The notes under the pieces: generated by a model | Databases searched by the model: none | Seen by the model: only the letters and a program-made list of their open reading frames with translations | Told to the model about the DNA's origin: nothing | Program-made: the position numbers and the translations under genes | Assembly (NCBI RefSeq): GCF_024919275.1 | Contig: NZ_JANWGH010000001.1 | Span: forward strand, 1-64,000 | From: Algoriphagus limi | Lineage (GTDB): Bacteria; Bacteroidota; Bacteroidia; Cytophagales; Cyclobacteriaceae | Direction: 5' to 3' | DNA: 64,000 nucleotides | Shown: in pieces, positions 37,201 to 45,405 of the stretch | Position numbering within the stretch: position 1 is the stretch's first letter | How the letters are laid out: the number at the start of each line of letters is the position of its first letter

Positions 37201-37737
37201 TCAATTCCTAGAAATAATCTCCTGCTGATAAACCAAATTCAACAAGCTTAATACTTCTCCAAAAGCCTCTGCCGATTTCAATTGCTCATCAGATACCTTC
37301 TTTCCCAATAACCTACAAAGCAATAAGCCATAAACACCATTGAGGCAAATCTGAACCTCATTTCCCAAGCCTTGGCCTTCAGCATCCATCACGGCTTGAA
37401 GAATATGTGGTTTGGCCTTTTGAAAAGTCTCAAAATAAGTTTTATCCGATTTCACAAGTTGCCAATGTAAAGAGGAGAGTTCATCGACGAGTTTTTTGGT
37501 CTCGGAAAGATGTCCTTTTTCTAAAATCCCCTCGCTCTCCATTTGATTGCGAAGATTTTGATACCACTCTAAAATGGATTCTTTTTCTACTTCCTCAACA
37601 GGGAAATGTGAAACTACATATTGACGGATTTCTTCCAGATTTCCCTGAAAAGACCGAATCAAATCTTCTTGCTGATATAGATAGATGATGTATTCGGCGA
37701 TGTTTTGGGATTTTTTTCTGTCAGCTATGGATTGCAT
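37201..37737 (-). CDS. DUF4924 family protein
   Basis: 178 residues from ATG 37737. The longer frame from TTG 37761 would start inside a promoter element (TACCTTTG), so the shorter one is preferred. It is all helical with the KKSQNIAEYIIYLYQQEDLIR opening and GVYGLLLCRLLGKK near the end, as in the Bacteroidota-specific DUF4924 family of unknown function. No signal peptide. It is convergent with the helicase (4 bases). Confidence 0.8.
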   Translation of the reverse strand: MQSIADRKKSQNIAEYIIYLYQQEDLIRSFQGNLEEIRQYVVSHFPVEEVEKESILEWYQNLRNQMESEGILEKGHLSETKKLVDELSSLHWQLVKSDKTYFETFQKAKPHILQAVMDAEGQGLGNEVQICLNGVYGLLLCRLLGKKVSDEQLKSAEAFGEVLSLLNLVYQQEIISRN

Positions 37738-37758
37738 GAAGTTAAATTTATTCCTTGA

Positions 37759-37766
37759 CAAAGGTA
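37759..37766 (-). promoter_or_regulatory. Bacteroidota -7 element for the DUF4924 gene
   Basis: CAAAGGTA on the plus strand is TACCTTTG on the minus strand, a TAnnTTTG match 21 bases before ATG 37737. Confidence 0.6.
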
Positions 37767-37777
37767 AGAATTAAGAA

Positions 37778-37875
37778 AAGATAGCTGCGCAGATAATTTT
37801 TAAGATAGGCTGCGCCAAGATAAAGAAAGATAGCTGCTCAGATAGTTTAAGATAGGGTTTAGCTCAGATAGGGGA
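37778..37875. repeat. Four degenerate tandem repeats of about 24 bases
   Basis: Copies start at 37778, 37802, 37827 and 37849 with the common core AAGATAG...CTG(C/-)(G/T)C(A)AGATA. They are spaced 24, 25 and 22 bases apart. Copies 1 and 3 are the most alike (AAGATAGCTGCGCAGATA and AAGATAGCTGCTCAGATA). The tract carries no gene. Part of the 37738-38069 gap between DUF4924 and lepA. Confidence 0.7.
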
Positions 37876-37925
37876 GGATAACTTCGGGGATGATTTTGAA
37901 GCTACCCCTTATTAAATATCTTGCC

Positions 37926-37962
37926 GAAGGCATATCTCGCTAAACGAAGTGAAGCATATCTT
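37926..37962. repeat. Short direct repeat GAAG(G)CATATCT
   Basis: GAAGGCATATCT (37926-37937) and GAAGCATATCTT (37951-37962) are spaced 25 bases, like the tandem tract just upstream. No gene is visible. Confidence 0.45.
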
Positions 37963-38047
37963 GTAAAACACTTTCTTTCAACATTTGGAACCATTTATTG
38001 TTAAGCTATTTAACCTAGTTTCGGGGAATATTCTCCTTCTTTTTCCC

Positions 38048-38055
38048 TACTTTTG
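38048..38055 (+). promoter_or_regulatory. Bacteroidota -7 element for lepA
   Basis: TACTTTTG matches TAnnTTTG and ends 15 bases before ATG 38070. The close spacing gives a very short leader and supports that start. Confidence 0.6.
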
Positions 38056-38069
38056 CGGCACAATTGGCT

Positions 38070-39857
38070 ATGAAAAACATTCGAAATTTCTGTATCATCG
38101 CCCATATTGACCATGGGAAGAGTACACTGGCGGATAGGTTGTTGCAGTTTACCAATACGGTAACTGACCGGGAGATGCAAAATCAATTATTGGACGATAT
38201 GGATTTGGAGCGTGAGCGAGGTATCACGATCAAATCCCATGCGATCCAGATGAAATATAATTACAAGGGAGAAGAGTATATCTTCAATCTGATCGATACG
38301 CCGGGACACGTCGATTTTTCCTATGAAGTTTCCCGTTCCATTGCTGCCTGCGAAGGAGCACTATTGATCGTGGATGCTTCTCAAGGTATCGAAGCCCAAA
38401 CTATTTCCAATTTGTATTTGGCAATGGGTCATGACTTGGAGATCATCCCTGTTCTCAATAAGATTGACCTACCTGGTGCTGATCCAGAATTGCGAGCGGA
38501 TGAAGTGATTGATTTGATCGGTTGTGATCGAGAAGACATCATTTTGGCTTCCGGAAAAGAAGGGATTGGTATCGAGGATATTCTGAATGCTGTGGTTGAG
38601 AAAATCCCAGCACCGAAAGGAGACCCGGATGCACCATTACAGGCGATGATTTTTGATTCGGAATTCAATTCGTTCCGTGGGGTAGAGGTAATCTTCCGGA
38701 TTTTTAACGGAACCCTCAGAAAGGGAGATAAAATTAAATTCGTCAATACTGGACGAGAATACGACGCCGATGAAATTGGGATTCTTGGTTTGAATCAAAT
38801 TCCTCAACAGGCGATGAGTGCCGGAAACGTAGGTTACTTGATTTCCGGTATTAAGGTAGCAAAGGAAGTTAAAGTAGGCGATACTATTACCCACACTAAG
38901 CGGCCTTGCGAAAAAGCGATTCAAGGCTTTGAAAACGTAAAGCCAATGGTATTTGCAGGTATATATCCGGTGGATACTTCTGAATTTGAGGAATTGAGGG
39001 CTTCCATGGAGAAGCTTCAGTTAAATGATGCATCTTTGGTTTGGGAACCTGAAACCTCTGCGGCATTGGGATTTGGTTTCCGATGTGGTTTCTTGGGAAT
39101 GCTACATATGGAGATCGTTCAGGAGCGCCTAGAACGTGAATTTGACATGACTGTCATCACGACAGTTCCTTCCGTTCAATTCCGAGCCTTGATGAATGAC
39201 AACACCTACAATGTCATCAATGCTCCCTCAGATATGCCTGACCCGAACAAATACAAGCATATCGAGGAGCCATTTGTAAAAGCTTCCATCATCACAGCGG
39301 CAGAGTACGTGGGTCCGGTAATTCAGTTGTGTATGGAAAAACGGGGACAGATTAAAAATCAGGTTTACCTGACTTCCGATCGAGTTGAGCTGCAATTTGA
39401 TATGCCTTTGGCAGAGATTGTATTTGACTTCTTTGATAAGTTGAAGACGATTTCCCGAGGATATGCTTCTTTAGATTATGAATTGAAAGGTTTCCAGCCG
39501 TCTCACATGGTTCGTTTGGATATCATGTTAAACGGAGAACCTGTAGATGCCTTGTCAGCAATTGTTCACCGAGACAAGGCCTATGAATGGGGTAAGCGAC
39601 TTTGTGAAAAGTTGAAAGAATTAGTACCTCGTCAAATGTTTGAAATCGCGATTCAGGCGGCAATTGGAACCAAGATTATTGCCCGAGAAACAATCAAGGC
39701 ATTGCGTAAAAACGTATTGGCCAAATGTTACGGAGGTGATATTTCCCGAAAGCGAAAATTGCTTGAGAAGCAGAAAAAAGGAAAGAAACGCATGCGCCAA
39801 GTAGGAAATGTCGAGGTTCCTCAGGAGGCGTTTATGGCGGTTTTGAAATTAGATTAA
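38070..39857 (+). CDS. lepA: Elongation factor 4 (LepA)
   Basis: 595 residues. GTPase motifs G1 AHIDHGKS (11-18), RGITIKSHA switch I, DTPGH G3 and [11 protein letters not shown]4, followed by EF-G-like domains and the LepA-specific C-terminal domain ([30 protein letters not shown], given here in part). It back-translocates or helps assemble ribosomes under stress. ATG 38070 is preferred over the upstream TTG 38064. Confidence 0.97.
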   Translation: MKNIRNFCIIAHIDHGKSTLADRLLQFTNTVTDREMQNQLLDDMDLERERGITIKSHAIQMKYNYKGEEYIFNLIDTPGHVDFSYEVSRSIAACEGALLIVDASQGIEAQTISNLYLAMGHDLEIIPVLNKIDLPGADPELRADEVIDLIGCDREDIILASGKEGIGIEDILNAVVEKIPAPKGDPDAPLQAMIFDSEFNSFRGVEVIFRIFNGTLRKGDKIKFVNTGREYDADEIGILGLNQIPQQAMSAGNVGYLISGIKVAKEVKVGDTITHTKRPCEKAIQGFENVKPMVFAGIYPVDTSEFEELRASMEKLQLNDASLVWEPETSAALGFGFRCGFLGMLHMEIVQERLEREFDMTVITTVPSVQFRALMNDNTYNVINAPSDMPDPNKYKHIEEPFVKASIITAAEYVGPVIQLCMEKRGQIKNQVYLTSDRVELQFDMPLAEIVFDFFDKLKTISRGYASLDYELKGFQPSHMVRLDIMLNGEPVDALSAIVHRDKAYEWGKRLCEKLKELVPRQMFEIAIQAAIGTKIIARETIKALRKNVLAKCYGGDISRKRKLLEKQKKGKKRMRQVGNVEVPQEAFMAVLKLD

Positions 39858-39875
39858 GAGTACGAAGTATTTCAA

Positions 39876-39914
39876 CTTCAATATTCGACATTCGATGTTC
39901 CTCATTCATTATTT
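39876..39914. repeat. Left flank of the four-helix-bundle cassette
   Basis: AT-rich segment containing ATATTCGACATTCGATGTTC. Its sequence is similar in inverted orientation to the segment right after the four-helix-bundle gene (40338-40376), sharing the ATTCGA(C/T)GTTC core. Confidence 0.5.
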
Positions 39915-39976
39915 ATAAATATTGGTAGTTGGATATAGAAAATTAAGATCTGAGATTGTCCAACTAGATACTTGTC

Positions 39977-40339
39977 ATGGAAAGAAAATATGATTTGGAA
40001 GTGCGTCTGATAGATTTTGCTGCCTCCATCATTGCTTTCACGGACTCAATGGTTAATTCAAAAGCTGGAAACCATTTAGCAAATCAGCTTTTACGAAGTG
40101 GAACCTCTCCAGCTTTGAATTATGGTGAAGCACAATCTGGAGAATCTAGAAAGGATTTTATCCATAAACTGAAAATAGTTCTCAAAGAATTGAGAGAAAC
40201 TAGAGTCGCAATCAAAATAATTGAAAAATCGATTTTACATCTTGATAAAGGAGAAATCAACAATCTCTTGGACGAGTGTAACCAATTGATTTCAATCTTT
40301 GTGAAAAGTATAGAAATTGCTGAACGAAATAAAAACTAA
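39977..40339 (+). CDS. Four-helix bundle protein (23S rRNA intervening-sequence/Avd-like)
   Basis: 120 residues, all helical, with the hallmark LANQLLRSGTSPALNYGEAQS and KDFIHKLKIVLKELRETRVA segments of the four-helix bundle family that includes 23S rRNA intervening-sequence proteins and Avd of diversity-generating retroelements. No reverse transcriptase or variable repeat is nearby, so it is a stand-alone copy. The gene lies between lepA and folD, flanked by related inverted TTCGA-rich repeats, so it is probably a mobile cassette. Function unknown. Confidence 0.85.
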   Translation: MERKYDLEVRLIDFAASIIAFTDSMVNSKAGNHLANQLLRSGTSPALNYGEAQSGESRKDFIHKLKIVLKELRETRVAIKIIEKSILHLDKGEINNLLDECNQLISIFVKSIEIAERNKN

Positions 40340-40376
40340 ATATCGAATAATGAACGTCGAATGATGAATTTCGAAG
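40338..40376. repeat. Right flank of the four-helix-bundle cassette
   Basis: Segment with ATCGAATAATGAACGTCGAATGATGAA-type sequence beginning at the gene's stop codon. Read on the minus strand it resembles the 39876-39914 flank. folD starts 21 bases further on. Confidence 0.5.
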
Positions 40377-40396
40377 TTCTCCAAACCCATAAGCAA

Positions 40397-41281
40397 ATGC
40401 CTACAATCATCGACGGAAAAAAAACCTCACAAGACATAAAAAATGAAATTGCTGCGCGGGTGGCCGAAATCAAAGCCGAGGGCGGAAAAACTCCTCATTT
40501 GGCGGCGGTACTTGTAGGGAATGATGGCGCAAGTCAAACCTATGTAGGAGCAAAAGTAAAAGCCTGTGAGCAAGTGGGATTTGAATCTACCTTGGTTCGT
40601 TTGGAGGAAAGTGTTTCGGAAAGTGAATTGCTTCGTGTGGTAGAAGACATTAACAATAATCCTGAAATCGACGGCTTGATCGTTCAATTGCCTCTTCCAA
40701 AACATATCTCTGTTGAGCGTGTGACTGATAAAATCAAACCTGAAAAGGATGTGGATGGCTTTACACCAGCCAATGTTGGAAGGATGACTCTCCACTGGCC
40801 TGCTTATGTCGCTGCAACTCCTTATGGAATTGTAGAGCTGTTGAAGCGCTATGAAATTGAAACTTCTGGAAAGCACTGCGTGGTGATCGGTCGAAGTCAT
40901 ATTGTCGGTAGCCCGATGAGTATTCTGATGGCTAGAAATAGCTATCCTGGAAATGCAACCGTTACCTTGACTCATAGCCGAACCAAGAACTTGGCTGAAA
41001 TCACCAAAACTGCAGATATTCTGATAGTGGCGATTGGTAAACCTGAATTTGTGACTGCTGATATGGTGAAGGAAGGTGCTGTGGTAATTGATGTGGGGAT
41101 TCACAGAATTGAAGATTCCAGCAAGAAATCTGGTTTTAGATTAATTGGGGACGTGAAATTTGATGAAGTTTCCCAAAAAGCTTCAGCGATTACGCCTGTT
41201 CCAGGGGGAGTTGGACCGATGACAATTGCCTCTCTTTTGTACAATACTTTGCTTGCTGCAGAGGGTAAAATTTACCATTAA
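40397..41281 (+). CDS. folD: Bifunctional methylenetetrahydrofolate dehydrogenase/cyclohydrolase
   Basis: 294 residues from ATG 40397; the longer frame from 40361 begins inside the cassette flank and its 12 extra residues look spurious. FolD motifs: [14 protein letters not shown] (with the active-site Lys region), [24 protein letters not shown] (NADP-binding loop) and [15 protein letters not shown]. It interconverts methylene-, methenyl- and formyl-THF. tRNA-Leu follows 71 bases after the stop. Confidence 0.96.
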   Translation: MPTIIDGKKTSQDIKNEIAARVAEIKAEGGKTPHLAAVLVGNDGASQTYVGAKVKACEQVGFESTLVRLEESVSESELLRVVEDINNNPEIDGLIVQLPLPKHISVERVTDKIKPEKDVDGFTPANVGRMTLHWPAYVAATPYGIVELLKRYEIETSGKHCVVIGRSHIVGSPMSILMARNSYPGNATVTLTHSRTKNLAEITKTADILIVAIGKPEFVTADMVKEGAVVIDVGIHRIEDSSKKSGFRLIGDVKFDEVSQKASAITPVPGGVGPMTIASLLYNTLLAAEGKIYH

Positions 41282-41308
41282 AATATTTTTGCAAAAGCTA
41301 GGAAAGGG

Positions 41309-41340
41309 TTTGCATGAGATGCTGTCCCTTTCTACTTTTG
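41309..41340 (+). promoter_or_regulatory. Promoter of tRNA-Leu (TTTG-N20-TACTTTTG)
   Basis: A full Bacteroidota-type promoter: TTTG at 41309-41312 and TACTTTTG at 41333-41340, separated by 20 bases. The tRNA begins 13 bases downstream of the -7 element. Confidence 0.8.
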
Positions 41341-41352
41341 CAATCCTAATCC

Positions 41353-41435
41353 GCGCATGTGGTGAAACTGGTAGACACGCCATCTTGAGGGGGTGGTGCT
41401 CTATGGGCGTGGAGGTTCGAATCCTCTCATGCGCA
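41353..41435 (+). tRNA. tRNA-Leu (anticodon GAG)
   Basis: An 83-base class II tRNA: acceptor stem GCGCATG/CATGCGC with discriminator A, D-arm GTGAAACTGGTAGACAC, anticodon stem CCATC/GGTGG with loop TTGAGGG giving anticodon GAG, a long variable arm, and T-arm GGAGGTTCGAATCCTCT. CCA is not encoded. It decodes CUC/CUU. Confidence 0.96.
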
Positions 41436-41438
41436 CAA

Positions 41439-41466
41439 AACCTTCCCAAATCGGGAAGGTTTTTTT
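41439..41466 (+). terminator. Terminator of tRNA-Leu
   Basis: Stem AACCTTCCC/GGGAAGGTT, 5-base loop AAATC, followed by a run of T, four bases after the tRNA 3' end. Confidence 0.9.
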
Positions 41467-41524
41467 ATTAATGGCGAGTTTTTAAACTGGATTTTTGGCT
41501 ATTTTTCGATCAAATCAACTTGCC

Positions 41525-42064
41525 ATGAAAAAGACCTTACTCTCCCTTTTATTTCTTGCTTTCTTGGGTATTTCTAGCATTCAAGCTCAAACCCCTCAAT
41601 ATCCTATTGTAAAGGGTTTTGGAGGGATTTATGAAGTTCCGGATGCAACCGAAAGACCCGATCCCACGCTGGAATATAAAATCTTGGTTGATCTGATAAG
41701 TGGAGCAGACGACCCCAAAGTTATCAATCGCTATGTGGACAATGTGGCTCGCTTGATGAATTTGCATGGATTGGCAGGTGTGCCTAAAGACCGACTTCAT
41801 GTGAAAGTGGTGGTTCATGGTGGAGCGATTTTTTCTCTGCTAAATGATGAAAAATACAAGGATCGCTTCGAAGTAGAAAACCCGAATTTGAAAGTGCTCG
41901 ATGCTTTGAAAGAAGCAGGAGCAGATATTCTCGTTTGTGGCCAATCCATGGTGGTGCGCAAATTGAAAAAAGAAGACCTTTGGCCAGGAGTGGAAATCGC
42001 TCATTCTATGCTTACTACGGCGACGACCTACGTGCCACAAGGCTATGTGATGCTTCGGTTTTAA
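41525..42064 (+). CDS. Exported DsrE/DsrF family protein
   Basis: 179 residues from ATG 41525 (the frame opens ten codons earlier without support). The signal peptide ends IQAQ. The C-terminal half has the DsrE pattern: KVVVHGGAIFSLL, DILVCGQSMVVRKL and PQGYVMLRF. Family members are sulfur-carrier/relay related, with the Cys in VCGQS a candidate sulfane acceptor. The role in this organism is unknown. It lies alone after tRNA-Leu, and the purF-like gene follows. Confidence 0.82.
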   Translation: MKKTLLSLLFLAFLGISSIQAQTPQYPIVKGFGGIYEVPDATERPDPTLEYKILVDLISGADDPKVINRYVDNVARLMNLHGLAGVPKDRLHVKVVVHGGAIFSLLNDEKYKDRFEVENPNLKVLDALKEAGADILVCGQSMVVRKLKKEDLWPGVEIAHSMLTTATTYVPQGYVMLRF

Positions 42065-42136
42065 GGCTTTTGGGGTATTGTTTGAATCCGAAATCTAGAT
42101 TTGAACTTTTCGCCCTGAAATTCCTTTAAATTGCTG

Positions 42137-42144
42137 TACCTTTG
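42137..42144 (+). promoter_or_regulatory. Bacteroidota -7 element for the purF-like gene
   Basis: TACCTTTG matches TAnnTTTG, 29 bases before ATG 42174. No matching -33 element at the usual distance was seen. Confidence 0.55.
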
Positions 42145-42173
42145 TATCATCACGCTAACATATCACCCGGTCA

Positions 42174-44057
42174 ATGAGTGACGCAATTAAACACGAATGC
42201 GGTATAGCCATGGTTAGGCTCCGCAAATCACCCCAATACTACATTGATAAATATGGTACGCCTGCCTATGCTTCAAACAGGATGTATGTCCTGATGCAAA
42301 AGCAAATCAACCGAGGTCAGGATGGTGCAGGCGTCGCCAATGTGAAAATCAACACCAAGCCCGGTACTCGCTACATCAGCCGATATCGATCTGTTGAGCC
42401 TTCAGCTGTCAATTACATCTTTGAAAAGATCAGCAAAAAGTATAAAAAGGCGAAAAAGCTTGGAGGTCATGATGGATTAAGCGACGCGGAATGGTTGAAG
42501 GAAAATATTGCTTTCACCGGGGAAGTTTGGTTGGGACACTTGAGATACGGGACGCATGGTGAAAACAGCATCGAGACTTGCCATCCTTTTTTAAAGCAAA
42601 ATAACTGGCGAAGCCGAAATTTGGTCATGGCAGGCAACTTCAACATGACCAATGTGGAGGAGCTTTTTGGAAAGTTGGTTCAGCTGGGTCAGCATCCGAA
42701 GGAAAAAACCGATACAGTGACCGTAATGGAGAAAATCGGCCACTTCTTGGATGAAGAAAATCAGCGAATTTTTGATAAGTACAAGCATCAGTACACCAAC
42801 GAACAAATTACCCAATTCATTGAAGACGAGTTGGATGTGGCTCGGATTTTAAGAAGATCTTGTCGGGACTTTGACGGTGGCTATGCGATGTGTGGACTAA
42901 TTGGAAACGGTTCCAGTTTCGTGGTACGAGATCCATCTGGAATCCGTCCGGCCTATTACTATGCTGATGATGAGATTATCGTCGTAGCATCTGAAAAGCC
43001 AGCGATTAAATCTGCATTTAATATTGATTTCAAAGCCATCAAAGAGATTCAGCCAGGGCATGCTTTGGTAATCAATAAAGATGGCTCTTACTCCGAAGAG
43101 GAAATTTTACCGGCTCGGGAGAAAAAATCCTGTTCTTTTGAGCGAATCTATTTTTCAAGAGGAACAGACCCTGATATCTACCAAGAGCGAAAGAACTTAG
43201 GAAAGGCCTTGATTCCTCAGATTTTGAAGGCTATCGACTTTGATTTGAAGAATACAGTATTCTCCTACATTCCAAATACCGCAGAAACTGCTTTTTTGGG
43301 TATGATTGAAGGGTTGGAAGAATACCTTGTTGCTAAGAGAAAAGAAGTCTTCTTGGAAGGAAAGCCTCATGTAGGAGATTTGGAGGAATTGTTGAATTTC
43401 CGTCCTCGGGTTGAAAAGTTGGTGAGCAAAGACGTCAAACTTCGAACTTTCATCACCAATGATGACGACCGCGATACCATGGTGAGTTCGGTGTATGACA
43501 CGACTTATGAAGTGGTAAGGCCTGGCGTGGATACCTTGGTAGTGATCGACGACAGTATCGTTCGTGGCACTACTTTGGAAAAAAGTATTTTGACCACCTT
43601 GGATAAATTGAATCCAAAACGAATCATCATCGTGTCTTCCGCTCCACAAATTCGCTATCCGGATTGCTATGGAATTGATATGTCCAGAATGAAGGACTTT
43701 ATTGCTTTCCGAGCAGCGACAGCTTTGCTGAAAGAGCGCAAGATTGATAATATCATGGAGGAAGTTTATGAAGCTTGCCAAGCGAACCAAAGAGCTTCCG
43801 AAAACTTTGTAAAGCGAGTGTATGAGCCATTTACTGATGAGGAAATCTCTGATAAAATCGCTGAAATTGTTACTTCTCCTGAAATTCGTGCAGAAGTGAA
43901 AGTTATTTATCAAACAGTTGATTCTCTTCATCGCTGCATTCCTGATCATCTTGGAGACTGGTACTTTACAGGCGATTACCCAACCGATGGAGGAACTTGG
44001 GTGGTAAATAAAGCTTTCAAAAACTACATGGAAGGAAAGACTATTCGAGCATATTAA
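42174..44057 (+). CDS. Amidophosphoribosyltransferase-like protein, long form
   Basis: 627 residues, longer than classical PurF (about 470-510). An N-terminal class II glutamine amidotransferase domain begins after a short propeptide (HECGIAM; Cys9 nucleophile, GHLRYGT, NFN/GxxxD-like GGYAMCG). A C-terminal phosphoribosyltransferase domain has the PRPP loop VVIDDSIVRGTT (about 456-468). It would make phosphoribosylamine from PRPP and glutamine. Extra segments lie between the domains and at the C terminus. It is probably a Bacteroidota-specific PurF form or paralogue; I cannot tell whether a canonical purF exists elsewhere. Confidence 0.82.
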   Translation: MSDAIKHECGIAMVRLRKSPQYYIDKYGTPAYASNRMYVLMQKQINRGQDGAGVANVKINTKPGTRYISRYRSVEPSAVNYIFEKISKKYKKAKKLGGHDGLSDAEWLKENIAFTGEVWLGHLRYGTHGENSIETCHPFLKQNNWRSRNLVMAGNFNMTNVEELFGKLVQLGQHPKEKTDTVTVMEKIGHFLDEENQRIFDKYKHQYTNEQITQFIEDELDVARILRRSCRDFDGGYAMCGLIGNGSSFVVRDPSGIRPAYYYADDEIIVVASEKPAIKSAFNIDFKAIKEIQPGHALVINKDGSYSEEEILPAREKKSCSFERIYFSRGTDPDIYQERKNLGKALIPQILKAIDFDLKNTVFSYIPNTAETAFLGMIEGLEEYLVAKRKEVFLEGKPHVGDLEELLNFRPRVEKLVSKDVKLRTFITNDDDRDTMVSSVYDTTYEVVRPGVDTLVVIDDSIVRGTTLEKSILTTLDKLNPKRIIIVSSAPQIRYPDCYGIDMSRMKDFIAFRAATALLKERKIDNIMEEVYEACQANQRASENFVKRVYEPFTDEEISDKIAEIVTSPEIRAEVKVIYQTVDSLHRCIPDHLGDWYFTGDYPTDGGTWVVNKAFKNYMEGKTIRAY

Positions 44058-44078
44058 TCGAATTGATTATAAAAATTT

Positions 44079-44110
44079 AAAAGGCGTCGGGAAAAATCTC
44101 TACGCCTTTT
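44079..44110 (+). terminator. Terminator of the purF-like gene
   Basis: Nine-bp stem AAAAGGCGT/ACGCCTTTT with a 14-base loop followed by T-rich sequence, 21 bases after the stop. Confidence 0.8.
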
Positions 44111-44161
44111 TTCATTTTAGTATTTTAGCAATTGATTCAAAAAAGATAAATCTCAAGACAA

Positions 44162-45214
44162 ATGACTATCGATATTTCCCTGTTAAAGCAAGTGTGTGAA
44201 ATTGCCGGAGCGCCGGGTTTTGAAAAACGTATCCGTGATTTAGTGATTGACCTAGTTCGGCCCCATGTGGATGAAATCCGAACTGACAATCTTGGAAACG
44301 TGATCGCGATAAAAAAAGGAAAGCGAAATCCAGATGGAAAGCGGGTAATGGTGGCCGCCCACATGGATGAGATTGGTTTTATCGTGACTCATATCGATGA
44401 TCAAGGATTTGTTCGTTTCCACACGCTAGGCGGTTTTGATCCAAAGACATTGACTGCTCAGCGAGTAATTGTACATGGAAAGAAAGACTTGATAGGAGTG
44501 ATGGGGACAAAGCCCATCCACGTTATGAGTCCTGAGGAGCGAAATAAACTTCCCAAAACAACAGACTTTTTTATTGACTTGGGGATGTCCAAAGAAGAGG
44601 TTGAAAAGTATGTTTCTGTAGGTGACCCAATAACGAGAGAGCGTCATTTGGTGGAAATGGGAAGCTGTGTCAACTGTAAATCCATTGACAATCGTGTAGC
44701 AGTGTACATTTTGATTGAAGCTTTGAAAAAAATCCAGAATCCTGCCTATGATGTCTATGCAACCTTTACGGTTCAGGAGGAAGTAGGAATTCGGGGAGCA
44801 AATGTTGCAGCTCATGGGATAAACCCGGATTTTGGCATTGCCTTAGATACCACGATCGCCTTTGATGTGCCGGGAGCTCAGCCTCATGAGAAAGTAACCG
44901 AACTTGGAAAAGGAACTGCAATCAAAATCATGGATGCGATGACTATATGCGATTACCGCATGGTGGAGTTTATGAAGCAGACAGCCAAGAAAGAAAATAT
45001 CACTTGGCAGCCTGAAATCTTAACTGCTGGAGGAACAGATACAGCGGGGGTTCAGCGAATGGGTAAACAAGGTGCAATTGCCGGTGCGATTTCAATCCCA
45101 ACTAGACATTTGCACCAGGTAATTGAAATGGCGCATAAAAAAGATATCGCAGATTCAATTCAATTGCTTGTTGCTTGCCTTGAGCAGATTGATGGCTACA
45201 ATTGGAGCCATTAA
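44162..45214 (+). CDS. M42 family metallo-aminopeptidase
   Basis: 350 residues. M42 metal ligands are seen in order: AAHMDEIGF (His and Asp), QEEVGIRGA (Glu pair), ALDTT (Asp) and THLHQ-type HLHQVIEM near the end, with SIDNRVA before the metal loop. It is a cytosolic dinuclear peptidase releasing N-terminal residues from peptides. It follows the purF-like gene and its terminator; a repeat element lies after its stop. Confidence 0.92.
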   Translation: MTIDISLLKQVCEIAGAPGFEKRIRDLVIDLVRPHVDEIRTDNLGNVIAIKKGKRNPDGKRVMVAAHMDEIGFIVTHIDDQGFVRFHTLGGFDPKTLTAQRVIVHGKKDLIGVMGTKPIHVMSPEERNKLPKTTDFFIDLGMSKEEVEKYVSVGDPITRERHLVEMGSCVNCKSIDNRVAVYILIEALKKIQNPAYDVYATFTVQEEVGIRGANVAAHGINPDFGIALDTTIAFDVPGAQPHEKVTELGKGTAIKIMDAMTICDYRMVEFMKQTAKKENITWQPEILTAGGTDTAGVQRMGKQGAIAGAISIPTRHLHQVIEMAHKKDIADSIQLLVACLEQIDGYNWSH

Positions 45215-45217
45215 AAA

Positions 45218-45362
45218 AGAGGCTGTCTGAAATTACCAAATGTCACATTGGGCGTAGTCGAAATGTAATCACCTTGAATGGAAATAGCTTTCGACTCCCT
45301 GCCAGCCGGCAAGGCAGGTGCTCAGGCTTATAATAGAAGGCTTTTGAAATAGCCTCTCGAAA
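45218..45362. repeat. REP/MITE-like repeat with imperfect terminal inverted repeats
   Basis: Bounded by GAGGCTGTCTGAAA (45219-) and, in inverse, TTTTGAAATAGCCTC (ending 45357), with about 11 of 15 positions shared. Inside, GTAGTCGAAATG and GCTTTCGACTCCC form another inverted pair, and CCTGCCAGCCGGCAAGGCAGG is a third palindrome (two arms CCTGCC/GGCAGG). It encodes nothing. The structure is similar in type to Bacteroidota intergenic repeats; copies elsewhere cannot be counted here. Confidence 0.6.
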
Positions 45363-45371
45363 TATCTAAGA

Positions 45372-45405
45372 AACTCTCCCTAGAAAAACCAGGGAGAGTT
45401 TTTTT
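45372..45405 (+). terminator. Bidirectional terminator between M42 peptidase and valS
   Basis: Stem AACTCTCCCT/AGGGAGAGTT (10 bp) with a 9-base loop and a following run of T on the plus strand. It is immediately before the convergent valS stop at 45404. Confidence 0.85.

Noticed and set aside
37778-37962. Possible CRISPR array
   Set aside because: Repeats are degenerate, directly abutting without spacers, and no cas genes are present.
39977-40339. Diversity-generating retroelement
   Set aside because: The protein resembles Avd, but no reverse transcriptase, template repeat or variable repeat is nearby.
40427-41104. 225-residue minus-strand frame inside folD
   Set aside because: It is fully antisense to a well-supported folD and has a composition typical of a reverse-frame artefact.
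41183-41471. Two frames covering tRNA-Leu
   Set aside because: The region encodes a complete tRNA and terminator; the frames are incidental.
43197-43949. 250-residue minus-strand frame inside the purF-like gene
   Set aside because: Antisense to conserved PRPP-domain sequence, with no domain of its own.
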